Below are positions 32,691 through 43,339 of a DNA stretch of 64,000 bases, piece after piece. Numbering within the stretch: position 1 is the stretch's first letter; every line of letters begins with the position of its first letter. The notes beneath the pieces are model-generated. The model saw nothing but the letters and a program-made list of their open reading frames with translations, was not told the origin of the DNA and did no database searches. The stretch is from assembly GCF_030272615.1 (NCBI RefSeq), contig NC_081413.1, forward strand, positions 551,054,136 through 551,118,135. Reading direction: 5' to 3'. Position numbers and translations under genes: made by a program. The stretch comes from Cryptomeria japonica. Its lineage: Eukaryota > Streptophyta > Pinopsida > Cupressales > Cupressaceae.

Positions 32691-34511
32691 TTATTCATCC
32701 AAAGGCGCCTCAGGGAGGTTTTCACCTAGGAAATCATATCTTTTTCTTTTATTATCTTTTTTGTGGATAAGGGCATTGACTTGACTATCAAAGTATCCCT
32801 TTTCATGTAGTTGAATACCCTCAATTCTATTAGAATCTTCCATATTTTGCGTTGTTAGGAGAGCAATGAGAGCATTATCGTCGATGCAGATATCTAAAGT
32901 GGGTTTGTCTCGTTGGCCCCAGTCAATGAGTTCAGGATGGACAAGATGTAGCTCATGTGAAGTGGGAGGGGTTACGGGGGTGATGGTATTGATGTAAGCG
33001 TTGAAGAAGGTATCTTTCTCATATTCATAAGGCATTTCGTGGAATTCCTCTTCGTCAACGCTTTCAATATCCGAAGAAGGACTAGAAGGGGCACCGACAA
33101 TAGTAATCTTAGGCACCGGGGTGTACCCCAAGCCTCTATTGTATCCGTAGGAGATAGGATTTATGGGTGCTTTTCTTCCTTTCTCCTCTGGTCCCAGACC
33201 GTGTCCTTTGTAACCCATTTTTTCAACTATGGCAAATGCTTTTGGGTACATTTCTTTGGATATTCTTGTTGGATCATCATCCTCTTCCCAGTACAGCCAT
33301 GAAGAGATATTTGCCTCGAGGTTCTCATTATCAAGTGGGCCCCATTGCTGGAAGGTGGTGTTTTGGCATTGCATGACTGGTTTTGGGTCTTTTTTTAGCT
33401 TTTTTGGTTTGCCAAATGACTTAGGAGAGAGAGGGAGTTTGCCTATTAATAAGACATCCTCTAATTTGTATTCTCCACAGCCATTGTCCAAGATCTTGAT
33501 TTGATTATTTGGTTGGGATGATGTGGAGGCAACATTTGATGTGTCAGATGGAGGCGTTGGCGAAGGTCTATTTAGTGGGCAATGATACGGATGCTTCCCC
33601 TCTAATAGTTTGCAATATTGAAAAGGTTGGGGATCACCTTTGACAGTGATCACTTTTCCATTATAGGGGAATTTGATGCATTGGTGATAGGTGGAGGGTA
33701 CGACCTGCAAGGAATGAATCCATGGCCTCCCGAGGATAATGTTGTAGGGGAGATCAAGATCGAGTACTTGGCAAAGGGTTTCAATTGTAATGAGGCCCAC
33801 TTGAAGAGGTAAGGTGATCACGCCCTTTGAAATTCTTTCTGCATCATCATATGCCTTTATTGTGATCCTTCCTGATGTGTCTATCAGATCCTCAGAAAGT
33901 CCCAATTGTTTTATCAATTTGTATGTACATAGATTAAGCCCAGATCCACCATCTATCAGGATATGTTTGACCTTGTGCTTGTGGATGAGAGCTTCGACAT
34001 GCAAAGGTTTGTTATGGTCCTCATCTGCGGGAGCATCTTTGGAGTTAAATACAATGTGCTGTCGGGCAACAAGGTTTCCAATGAGGGTTGGAAATTGGGT
34101 GGTGTTGATGTTATCAGGAACGCATGATTGGAGAAGGGCTTGTTCCAAAATTTCTTTATGGACCGGAGAAGTCTTCAGAAGTTCCAAAATGGAGATCTGT
34201 GCGAGTGTCTTCCCAAGTTGATCAAGGAGGTCATATCGGTGGGTGGAAGACATGGGTGGGGGGTTTGGTGGGGGAGGAACTCCTTGGATGGTGACTCTTC
34301 CTCGGCGTGTAGTTGAATTGCAGTCATTCTGAAAATGGGAGGTGGAAGGCGTGGCACCTTGAATGACTATTCTAGCCGGATTTGGTCTGCTTTGGGAAGA
34401 AGGAGGATTAACTCCTTGGATGGTTATGACATTGACATGATTGTCTGTAGGTTCAATGCGACTTACTAAAAAATCAAAACCGGTTACGTGATTAGCGTAG
34501 TCATAACCCAT
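32691..34511 (-). pseudogene. Element II protease and G-patch region of the polyprotein (606 aa)
   Basis: An open frame of 606 codons holds a retroviral-type aspartic protease around residues 170-290: HILIDGGSGLNL has the active-site Asp, here DGG rather than DSG/DTG, a form usual in Tat-type elements, and LPYNIILGRPWIHSL is the second half. A G-patch motif at about residues 428-466 (KMGYKGHGLGPEEKGRK...YNRGLGYTP) suggests RNA binding. The protease would cut the gag-pol precursor. The start is not a real start: the frame continued from gag before the Copia insertion at 34533. The TAA at 32691-32693 is an in-frame stop. Confidence 0.85.
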
Positions 34512-34527
34512 TGCGTTAGATGATGAG

Positions 34528-34532
34528 CCTTT
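34528..34532. repeat. Target-site duplication of the Copia-type insertion, left
   Basis: CCTTT immediately precedes the LTR start TGTGAGAT at 34533 and is repeated at 39518-39522 after the other LTR. A 5-bp duplication is standard for LTR retrotransposon integration. Confidence 0.9.
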
Positions 34533-34982
34533 TGTGAGATTTTGCCAAGATCAAGAGCTCAATGAAATGTACAAAATAGAGACACAATATAGGACAAGAA
34601 TAAACTGTATTCTTATCAATAGAAAATGATCAATAACATAATTACATACAATGTAGATGAGCCTGCTTATATAGGCAAGGCTAGGGATATGTGAGCACAC
34701 AGACATGACATGTGGCTCAATAAGAAACAAGGGTAGGTAGGAAATAGGTGTGGGTAGGTAGGAGAAATAATATAATAGTCCACATGAGGTGGATCACCCA
34801 CTGAATGTGGAGTGTAACAACAAGATCAACACCATAAAAGGTGGAATGTCTCCTACACACACTATCCCAATATGGCACAAACACCCAAGTGTCTCATACC
34901 CAAACTACTATGAAATGCATTTCCTAAGTAAGCTTAAGTAAGGTGTAATAATATCCAAGATGAATAATTGTTTACACCAACA
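34533..34982 (-). mobile_element. 3' LTR of the Copia-type element
   Basis: 450 bp. On the minus strand it begins TGTTGGTGTAAA and ends AATCTCACA. A TATA-like TATATAAG on the minus strand lies at 34666-34673, about 310 bp into the LTR in the element's sense. Confidence 0.92.
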
Positions 34983-34993
34983 CCCCCCCTTAA
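34983..34993 (-). promoter_or_regulatory. Polypurine tract of the Copia-type element
   Basis: The minus strand reads TTAAGGGGGGG directly before the LTR start TGTTGG, consistent with a plus-strand primer site. Confidence 0.75.
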
Positions 34994-35405
34994 GTGCAAC
35001 TTAGGGGAATGCACTTAAGTCAACAATGCAACTAAGGAATGCAAGATGGGTCCCGGCTACTAGGCCATGTTAGGTACTCATGTACAAATGCAAATGCATG
35101 AAAACCAATGCAATGAAATCTCTCACAAAGTGGGGAAAGAGAGAAAAACCTAATGGGAAAAAACCCTCCCCCAAAAGAGAGATGAAAAACATACAAGAGA
35201 ACTCTCATAGAAGAATGTGAAGGACAAAACCCCATGTGAGGACAAAGTCCCCCCCATGAGAGAAGAAGAGAAGCTAGGAAGCCCCCCCTCAATGTGGAAT
35301 CTGCACCAATGATAGAAGCGCGATGTATGAAGAAACTGGTCCACGAACATCGAACAACATTCCTCCCCTTAGGAACAAAACCAAAGGTGTATACATGAAG
35401 TCTCC

Positions 35406-37475
35406 CTAATCATGAAGGGAAGATGTATGAAGAAAAATAATGATGAAAGGAATCTCTGAAAACTGCTCAAGTGTCCCCATGTCGATGCTGAAAGATACCC
35501 CCTCCAAAGGTGGTAAACTGTGCCACACTGCTGAAAAAGGCACTCCAAGATCTAGTGGAGATGGATGTAGAACATGTCCCAAAGACTCACATGTCTCCTC
35601 AAAACATAAACAAACCTCCTCCAACTGCTGTACATAAGTATCCACAATCATGTCAACCTCGAAAGAATGATCATGTAGAGAATGAACAAGAGGGTCAGAG
35701 TGTTCCCTCGCAACAATCGAAGAAGGATCATCTTCATCAAAGAGAAGATGAATGTCATCAATGACGTCTCCCAAATCTGCAATGTAGGATTCAATAAATA
35801 AACCTGCAATGTCTGTTAAGTAATCATCCCATGAATCTGAAGTTGGAAGACAATGAATATCCTGCTGCACTGAATCACATGAAGGCAAAACTGTCGCACT
35901 ATCCGCATCATCAGGTGCAATAGGTGATGTGATATCAATATGAGGAGATGAAATACAAGGCTCAAGAATGGGGTCACATGTGAGAATCCCCATGTTCGAG
36001 TGCCCAATGTTCTCCTCAAAAACTGAACCATCACAAGAAATGTGATCATCATGTATAGAATCATCAAATGTGAAATCATTATCATCAACAAAATCTAAAA
36101 AGGAGTAAAACCGAGATGCATGATCAACCACCCCAGTTGCAATGATAGCTCTAGTCTCCAAATCTCTAATGAAAACTGAGTCAGGTGTGAACTTCACAAC
36201 CCTCTGAGTTGCACCATGTGTGATTTGATAGATAGAAAGGAGATTTTTTGTCAAGTGGGGTACACACAACACATCATTGAAGGAGTTATCCCCAATGTCA
36301 ATAGATCCTTTCCCAATCACATCCATGTATGTATGATTGCCCATCAAAATCTGTGGCATGGTGCAAGACTCAAATGTAGAGAACATAGACTGCGAAGATG
36401 CCATATGATGAGAAGCCCCTGAATCTAGAAGCCATCTCTCTGAATTATGACTGATAGTAGCACATAGAGCTTTTCCTTTTCTTGTTCCAAAAGAGCGAGT
36501 CTTCCCACTTGTAGAAGCCATGAATGCTTGCCCTTTTCCTTTTGAATGCGAGGAAGTGGAAGTTGATGAATCATGCTTCTTGTAGACTTTAGGCAAATCA
36601 ATGTTATGCTTTTTGATGATATGTGTGAGTTCATCAATCTTCTTAGAATGGCAACGATGCTCCTCATGACCAATCTTTTTACAATAAGCACAAGTAGGTC
36701 TCTCCCTCTTTGGTGAATTATCTCTCTTGGAAGAGGATGAATCTCCTTGTTGTGGAGAAGATGGTGCTTTTTCTTTAGGCTTTGATTGCCATTTCTTCTT
36801 GTTTGAGTTGTCCTTTCCTTGATTTCCTTTGTTCCCTTGATTTGCCACTAATGCTTGAGACTTAGAAGCCTTAAGAATGCCCATGCTTATCAACTTAGTT
36901 TGTTCCATCATCAACATTTCATTGAAAGCATCAAATGTAGGCATTTTGTAGATTGAACCCATTGTCATCCTATGGGTTTGGAAACTAGAAACAAATGCTG
37001 CATATTCTTGTGGAAGCTTGCCTATCAAGTTGAATATCAATTGAGTATCCTTCTTATCAATGCCACAATCTTTGAGTTGTGCCCTCAACTCATTTGCCTT
37101 AGTGACATAATCTTGTATAGTATCAAAGTTCTTGGGATCTAACATGGTGAGATCACTATCAATTTGATATCCCCTAATCTCATCAACTTGACCATACAAG
37201 TCTTGAAAATTTTGCCAAGCATCCTTGATTAGAGTACACTTCTCAATATGAAAAATGAGATCCTTTGATACATACTTTCTTAAGGTACCAATTGCCATGA
37301 TATTTTTAGTGAGCCAATCCAAGTGACCAATTGGATCAACCTTAGGATCAGCAGGAGCAACAATAGTTCCATCAATGTAATGAGTGAGTCCTTTTTCCAT
37401 AAGTTTACTCCATGCATCAATTTTCCAAGTAGCATAATCATGAGGAGTTAAGAGAGGAAACTTAGAAGAACCCAT
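35406..37475 (-). CDS. Gag-protease protein with acidic C-terminal extension (non-autonomous Copia-type)
   Basis: The frame opens at 37505 but the likely start is the Met at 37475 (MGSSKFPLLTPHDYATWK), residue 11 of the open frame. Residue numbers below are from 37505. Residues 13-210 are a UBN2-type Copia gag. A CCHC knuckle (Cys272, Cys275, His280, Cys285; CAYCKKIGHEEHRC) binds nucleic acid. A protease half with WLLDSGASHHM (Asp361) follows, with VPHLTKNLLS and SRFYSF. From about 470 to 699 it turns into an Asp/Glu/Ser-rich stretch with no integrase, RT or RNase H. The ORF is open throughout, unlike its neighbours. A trans-acting capsid role is inferred. Confidence 0.85.
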   Translation of the reverse strand: MGSSKFPLLTPHDYATWKIDAWSKLMEKGLTHYIDGTIVAPADPKVDPIGHLDWLTKNIMAIGTLRKYVSKDLIFHIEKCTLIKDAWQNFQDLYGQVDEIRGYQIDSDLTMLDPKNFDTIQDYVTKANELRAQLKDCGIDKKDTQLIFNLIGKLPQEYAAFVSSFQTHRMTMGSIYKMPTFDAFNEMLMMEQTKLISMGILKASKSQALVANQGNKGNQGKDNSNKKKWQSKPKEKAPSSPQQGDSSSSKRDNSPKRERPTCAYCKKIGHEEHRCHSKKIDELTHIIKKHNIDLPKVYKKHDSSTSTSSHSKGKGQAFMASTSGKTRSFGTRKGKALCATISHNSERWLLDSGASHHMASSQSMFSTFESCTMPQILMGNHTYMDVIGKGSIDIGDNSFNDVLCVPHLTKNLLSIYQITHGATQRVVKFTPDSVFIRDLETRAIIATGVVDHASRFYSFLDFVDDNDFTFDDSIHDDHISCDGSVFEENIGHSNMGILTCDPILEPCISSPHIDITSPIAPDDADSATVLPSCDSVQQDIHCLPTSDSWDDYLTDIAGLFIESYIADLGDVIDDIHLLFDEDDPSSIVAREHSDPLVHSLHDHSFEVDMIVDTYVQQLEEVCLCFEETCESLGHVLHPSPLDLGVPFSAVWHSLPPLEGVSFSIDMGTLEQFSEIPFIIIFLHTSSLHD

Positions 37476-37505
37476 AACAGCAAAAAGGAAGGAACACAAG
37501 AGCAC

Positions 37506-39055
37506 AAAAGCACAAGAGACACCCCCCCAAATTCACTCAATCAAAGTACCCCCCCCAAAGTGATGATTTTGGCACTTTATACTTAGTGCGATTACAATGA
37601 GCCACTTGCAAAACAAGGCAAAGTGTACATATGATGCAAATTTTACAACTTCTCAAATGAGATACAAGGGACTTCAATCAACAGTGCAATGAATCTAACT
37701 GAGATTCAAGCAAATATACAAGTACCAAGAGAGCCAAAAATGGCCAAAATTTGAAAGTACAATTTATACTTACAATGGCATCAATCTGATAGCATCATGT
37801 GAAAGTAGACAAAAAAATACGCACTTTCAAAAAAAATGGCACCTGAAAAGGAGGTCGTATGACCCCAAACAAAGCCTTTGAAGTTGCAAAAACTGGGATT
37901 ACTCAGGTACAGTCACCAAAAACTACATTTTTTGAAAAATCCATGCATCAAAATCATTTTTTTTTTTCACCACTATGGAGAGCACGAAATTCTAGCCCAT
38001 TTCAAAAAAAATTGCTCGAAAAAAGGAGCAAAAATGAGTAAGTTATGGCCATTTGAAGTTGAACTGCAAAATCAAAAATGCAAATGAGAGGGGCCTGCAA
38101 AATTTTTGAAAAATGATGACATGGCGCTGACATCAGCAAGTCACTGTGTTCAACTTGACGACCGTATGACCGTCGCAAAAACTTCGCCTCTCTGCTAACT
38201 GGGCGTCCGTACTGTACGGACTGATGATGTGGCAGATGACTGTGCAGGTTGTACCGTACAGATTTGTTGACTGGGCAGCTCTGCGTGGCAGATGACGTGG
38301 CAGACGTACGGATGTCTGCATGGCGCATGCGGTGACGTGTCACTGTGTACAGAGGTGACGTGTCACGGGTTGTACCCGCGGGCCAGTGGCCGCCTACCAC
38401 GTGGCGGACGTGGGTCCTCCGGTTTGGGTGATCGCCGGTGGAGGGAGCTATCGGACCTGAGAGGCCGGCAGTGGAGGCTGAGGGCGCCGGAGAGGAGGTA
38501 GCGAGCGCCGCTGGGCAGAGCTGCTGCTAGGGAGCTGCGGGAGGCGGAGACCGGCGAGGACGGGACGGCCGGCGCGAGCGGTGGCATGTGGACCTCGGCG
38601 GCACGGAAAACACTGCGGCGGGCGCGGGACGAGGCGCAGGGTACGGGCTCTGCAGACCTGCAACATGTGGAACTGCGGGTATAGCAGGTCACGGGGGGGT
38701 CTGTGGACCCCCCAAAAAATTGCCCTTTTTTGATTTGATTTGATTTGATTTTTTTTTTTTTCAATTTTTCCGAAATTTTTTTTAAAAATTTTTTGACGAA
38801 ATTTTTTTAATTTTTTTAATTTTTGGAAAATATATAAATTTTTTTCGAAATTCATACAATAATAGTAAAATTGGTGAAATTTTTTTTCTCACCAAAATAG
38901 GCCGACTTTATAACCAAAATTCATGGAAATGGCCTTCTGGACGCAATGGTGGGGTTGGATCTGGTCTAGGACACCTCCAAAAGATGTTGCTCCTCAGATC
39001 TGCCTCTTGACGTCGCAATAATGCCTCTTTAAGACGAATCAATGAAGCCCCAATG
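37506..39055 (-). mobile_element. Long untranslated leader of the Copia-type element
   Basis: About 1.55 kb separates the PBS from the ORF start, far longer than usual for Copia elements. It holds an AT-rich tract (38725-38890, with repeated 'cgaaatttttttaa' words) and then a GC-rich segment (about 38150-38700). The ORFs on both strands across the GC-rich part look compositional. Nothing here resembles a protein domain. Confidence 0.6.
38150..38700. promoter_or_regulatory. GC-rich segment inside the Copia leader
   Basis: GC content rises sharply here, with many 'gccgg', 'cggcg' and 'gtacgg' words and abundant CpG, in a window that is otherwise AT-rich and CpG-poor. Around 38150-38340 short words such as 'gacgtggcag', 'gtgacgtgtcac' and 'ccgtac' repeat in both orientations. 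The G-box/ACGT-type cores (gacgtg, cacgtgg) could bind bZIP/bHLH factors; that is inference. Confidence 0.5.
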
Positions 39056-39067
39056 GCTCTGATACCA
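39056..39067 (-). promoter_or_regulatory. Primer-binding site (initiator tRNA-Met) of the Copia-type element
   Basis: The minus strand reads TGGTATCAGAGC, the standard 12 bases complementary to plant initiator tRNA-Met, directly adjoining the 5' LTR end at 39068. Confidence 0.9.
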
Positions 39068-39517
39068 TGTGAGATTTTGCCAGGATCAAGAGCTCAATGA
39101 AATGTACAAAATAGAGACACAATATAGGACAAGAATAAATTGTATTCTCATCAATAGAAAATGATCAATAACATAATTACATACAATGTAGACGAGCCTG
39201 CTTATATAGGCAAGGCTAGGGATATGTGAGCACACAAACATGACATGTGGCTCAATAAGAAACAAGGGTAGGTAAGAAATAGGTGTGGGTAGGTAGGAGA
39301 AATAATATAATAGTCCACATGAGGTGGATCACCCACTGAATGTGGAGTGTAACAACAAGATCAACACCATAAAAGGTGGAATTTCTCCTACACACACTAT
39401 TCCAATATGGCACAAACACCCAAGTGTCTCATACCCAAACTACTATGAAATGCATTTCCTAAGTAAGCTTAAGTAAGGTGTAATAATATCCAAGATGAAT
39501 AATTATTTACACCAACA
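39068..39517 (-). mobile_element. 5' LTR of the Copia-type element
   Basis: 450 bp, the same length and ends as the 3' LTR. The differences by eye are about nine, nearly all transitions. Confidence 0.92.
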
Positions 39518-39522
39518 CCTTT
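39518..39522. repeat. Target-site duplication of the Copia-type insertion, right
   Basis: CCTTT, identical to 34528-34532. Confidence 0.9.
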
Positions 39523-41506
39523 TCCTTTATCATGCTTTGGGAAGGGTTCCTGGTACATTTTGAGTTTGTCATTGTTATTACCAGGTTTTGCATTTGCTAC
39601 CTCAATCTCACCTCTATCAATGAGATCTTGTATGTAGATCTTTAGTTTCATACACTTTCGTGTATCATGTCCCTTGATACGATGGTATTCACAATACTCA
39701 TTTTCATTATACCATCTTGGTTTAGGTTGATTGGGATCAAATGGGCGAGTGATTGGAAAAACCACTATACCTGCTTGGACATGTTTTTTGAAACACCACT
39801 TCAATAAGCTCAGCAAGAGGAGTGAAATCTCTTGGAGTCCTGTTATTCGATCGGGGTGGTCGTCCCTAGATTGAGACATTGTTGTGAGGTTTTTGAGATT
39901 GATTTGAATTGTTTTGATTGTTGAATTGATGAATATTGGTGGTGGATTTTGGGGGAGCGGCCACAGTTTGGACCCGCTTTGCATCAGTTACACCATCATT
40001 AACCACGTTTTTATTTTTAGCCCAGAATTTTGGCTTGTCATTATGATAAGAGGAAGAACTTTGTGATGACTTCTGGTAATGTTTCAAGGTTCCTTCCTCC
40101 AACAAGACACGTTCGAGGGCGAGGCCCTTATCGGTCAATTTTTGGAAGGATTTGATACATTGAGATATTAAAGGTCTTGAAAGTTCAGGCACCAAGTTCT
40201 TTTGAAATAGTTCAATTTGATGTTGTTCTAGCATGTCCCACTGGAATTTTTTGATAAGATGTCGCCATCTTTGTAGGAAATTGGCGAAGGTTTCTCTAGG
40301 CCTTTGTTTTGTATTACATAGGTCCATCATAGAAACATCATTACCCATGTTGTATGCATAGTGGGCCACAATTTTTTCTGCCAAGTCTGGAAAAGAGACA
40401 ATGGAACCTCGTGGTAAAGATGAGAACCATGCCAGGGCGTCTCCCGTGAGACTCTTGGGAAAGATTCTACGAAGATAAAGGTCACTATAGGAGACTTCTT
40501 GGCATAAGATGTGGAATTCTCGAACATGGTTGCGGGGGTCTCCTTTGCCTTCATACTTGGTGAATTTAGGGATCTCAAATCCCGGGGGATATGGTGCAAC
40601 CGATATAGATGGGTCGTAAGGAGAAGGGCAAAACTCTTCGAATGAGTAAGCTTTCCTTTTATTAGTCTTTTCTTTCATGTTTTTGATGATATTCTTCATG
40701 TCTTGAATTTCCTTGATGAGATCTTGTTGTGGACTTTGATATTGATGGATTGTATTTGTCCCAAGAATTGGATGAACCAAAGAAGGTGCACCACCACCAA
40801 TATATTGATATGACGAGGAGGTGGGAACATGGGATGTGATGACCGATGTCGTTGGGGTTTGTGTGATAGTTGGTTGCGGTTCGTCAACTGTTGTGATGGG
40901 ATTGAATGCGGTCTGGATAAAATTTGCGATATTGTTGGGAGAAAGGGAAGTTTGTGGAATAGAAATATGTGGTTGAATAGAAGGAGACGGTATAGAAGTT
41001 TGTTGGAGAATGGATGAGATTGAATTTGATAGTGGTATGGATGGTAAGGAGGAAGAAGGCGGGATGGAGATCGTGGTGGGAGGTGTCGCGGGTGGCATTG
41101 ATTGGGCTTGGATGATTGATGGGGCTGCAATTGATTGAGTTTGAATAGTAGGTGTAGCACTTTGTGTGAGAGCGAGGTCTCCTTGTGGTTGTTGGATGAG
41201 AGCAGATCTATTAAATTTAGGTGGAAGTTGAGCTCCATGTTCAAGAAGAGTTTTCAGAAGTGCAGTAGGATTGTGTTTAATAAACTTTTCCATCATCTCT
41301 TGGTTATAAGAATCCGCTAGGGAAGTTTGCACTTCCGAACAAAGTTCATCTTGGTTAACCATGTCAATATTTTGGCTTTGATCTTGATCGCTTGGTTGCC
41401 CACTTTGTGTGTGATCTTGCGTGGGATCTTCATATAGGACACCAATGTCTAGCATGCCATATTGTTGATCAACCATCTTTTTCTTTGGGGATCGAGTTGC
41501 GACCAT
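39523..41506 (-). pseudogene. Element II gag (with zinc knuckle), interrupted by the Copia insertion
   Basis: The 546-aa frame (39866-41506) begins MVATRSPKKK, has a long Pro/Ser/Gln-rich region, then a Retrotrans_gag domain (FEIPKFTKYEGKGDPRNHVR, LTGDALAWFSSLPRGSI, FANFLQRWRHLIKKF). The next part lies in shifted frames down to 39523: NENEYCEYHRIKGHDTRKCMK is a zinc knuckle of the C-x2-H form typical of Tat-type gag, followed by IQDLIDRGEIEV. Two frameshifts fall near 39860 and 39790. The frame is cut at 39517 by the Copia element and resumes at 34532. It would form the virus-like particle core. Confidence 0.87.
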
Positions 41507-42185
41507 ACATGATATTTGTGATGAAAAGACTTAGGAAAATTGTGATGAAATGACTTAGAAAATTTGTGATGGAAGGATTTTAGAAATTTGCGATGAAAGG
41601 ACTTAAGAAATTTGAGGATGAAAGGACTTAAGAAATTTGCGATGAAAGGACTTAAGAAATTTGAGGATGAAAGAATTTAAGAAATTTGTGTGATGAAAGG
41701 ATTTAAGAAATTTGAGGATGAAAGGACTTAAGAAATTTGAGGATGAAAGGATTTAAGAAATTTGTGTGATTAAAGGATTCAAGAAATTTGAGGATAAAAG
41801 GACTTGAGAAATTTGTGATGAAAGAAATGATTTAAGAAATTTGTGATGAAAGGATTTAAGAAATTTGAGGATGAAAGGATTTAAGAAATTTGTGATGAAA
41901 GGACTTAAGAAATTTGAGGATGAAAGGACTTAAGAAATTTGAGGATGAAAGGATTTGATAAATTTGTGTGATGAAAGGATTTAAGAAATTTGAGGATGAA
42001 AGGACTTGAGAAATTTGTGATGAAAGTATTTAAGAAAATTGTGATGAAAGAAAGGATTTAAGAAATTTGTGATAAAAGGACTTAAGAAATTTGAGGATGA
42101 AAGGACTTAAGAAATTTGTGATGAAAGGACTTAAGAAATTTGAGGATGAAAGGACTTAAGAAATTTGAGGATGATTGATGAAGAA
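41507..42185 (-). repeat. Tandem array (22-27 bp unit) in the gag leader
   Basis: About 25 units of the type 'gaaaggacttaagaaatttgaggat' (alternating with 'ggatttaagaaatttgtgat') run from just upstream of the gag start to 42180. Units are very similar, with the same TTAAGAAATTTG core. The array reaches to within a few bases of the start codon. On the sense strand it lies in the 5' untranslated leader. Confidence 0.85.
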
Positions 42186-42639
42186 GGTATGGTAGTGATG
42201 GTTTAGAAGAAAACTTGATGACTAAGTTGTATTTGACATGAACATGAAGGATCTATTTAAATGGCAAGTTGTATGAAGGGATATGACCACCCTAATTTGG
42301 ATGATAGTAGGTGTTTCAAAGGAGAAACTTGAATGTTGACGTAGAGGATAAACTCTTAGCTTCTTTCTTAGGCTTATGAAAAATGGGACGGACGGAGTTT
42401 TGACACAATTTTGGACTTGGTGTGGGTAATGACTTGGACAATTTGTTTGTGTCTTGACAAATATTTTTGCAAAGTGTTTGGGGATAGTGATGTGTTTTTA
42501 GTCTACTCTTGGCAAGTATGTATCAAACAAAGCAAACATAACGATTAAATGCATATTATCTCAAAGACACTCATGCTCATATACAACATTCTTAAGGCTG
42601 GCAAGGACAATAGTCATTGAATCCCAATTGGTTTCCCAT

Positions 42640-43200
42640 CTACGCTTACCCAGAGCGGACACTTAGATGCTTGACCCCACTAGCTCCCCTCCACGACACT
42701 CACTTCTCGGGGCAGCCAAACATCAATTCCCATGAAAACTCCTCATAGCGAACTTTGTGTCTCTACTAAGGGCCGTAAGAATATGGGTCGCTTCAGAGGT
42801 CCGACCTCCTGCACCAATGACTAGAGGGTTTTTGGCCACTATGAACAAGGTGTTTAGTAAGTCTTCCCGTTAGGAGCTACCCTTCGAAGTTGCGCAAGCG
42901 CAATTGAGGCCTATAGCCCAACGAAGCACCAAGAACTTAGTAGTCACGCAAGCATGATTGAGATCTCTAGGATCCTACTAAGCACCCAATGTGAGAGTGA
43001 ACTCTCATATAGCCCCAACCATTAACCCTTTCGTAGTCAATGGCCTATTTATTATAGTGAGTTGGGAACCCCAGGTCTGGGTGTACTCACTTGGGTCGTT
43101 CCCCTCTTACCTTCTAAAAGAACAACTTGGGAGGGCAGGCCCGCTAGAGGTAAACACACAATCAAACAAGAAAAGGTTGGAGGGTCTGGATTTTTGATCG
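42640..43200 (-). repeat. Dispersed leader repeat, copy 2 (matches 820-1330)
   Basis: Shares the same ordered blocks with 820-1330 and in the same orientation. It lies in the leader of element II, between the minisatellite and the 5' end. A short ORF in it is not gene-like. Confidence 0.7.
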
Positions 43201-43339
43201 TCTAGTAAAACGAGAGCATACTTTCCTACCTTTATGCTTTTCTTAAAGACACATTAGACAATGATTCATTCCATTTTAATTAATATCTAGGTGCCTAATT
43301 TAAATAAATGCATAATATTTGGTTGAATCAGCTAGGCAA

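Larger units (their letters stand above)
34533..39517 (-). mobile_element. Complete non-autonomous Copia-type LTR retrotransposon (4,985 bp)
   Basis: Two 450-bp LTRs (34533-34982 and 39068-39517) have TG...CA ends, are flanked by CCTTT, and differ by about nine bases by eye (about 98% identity). On the minus strand the order is 5' LTR, a PBS complementary to initiator tRNA-Met (39056-39067), a long leader with a GC-rich segment, one 699-codon ORF with gag and protease motifs, a PPT and the 3' LTR. No integrase, RT or RNase H coding exists, so it must depend on other copies. It lies inside gag of element II, so it inserted later. Confidence 0.92.

Noticed and set aside
35440..35764. Plus-strand ORFs opposite the Copia gag-protease tail
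   Set aside because: Antisense shadows of the 699-codon ORF.
38292..38855. GC-rich ORFs in the Copia leader (both strands)
   Set aside because: Overlapping ORFs on both strands, Arg/Pro-rich, are expected from the GC-rich composition; no domain or conserved motif.
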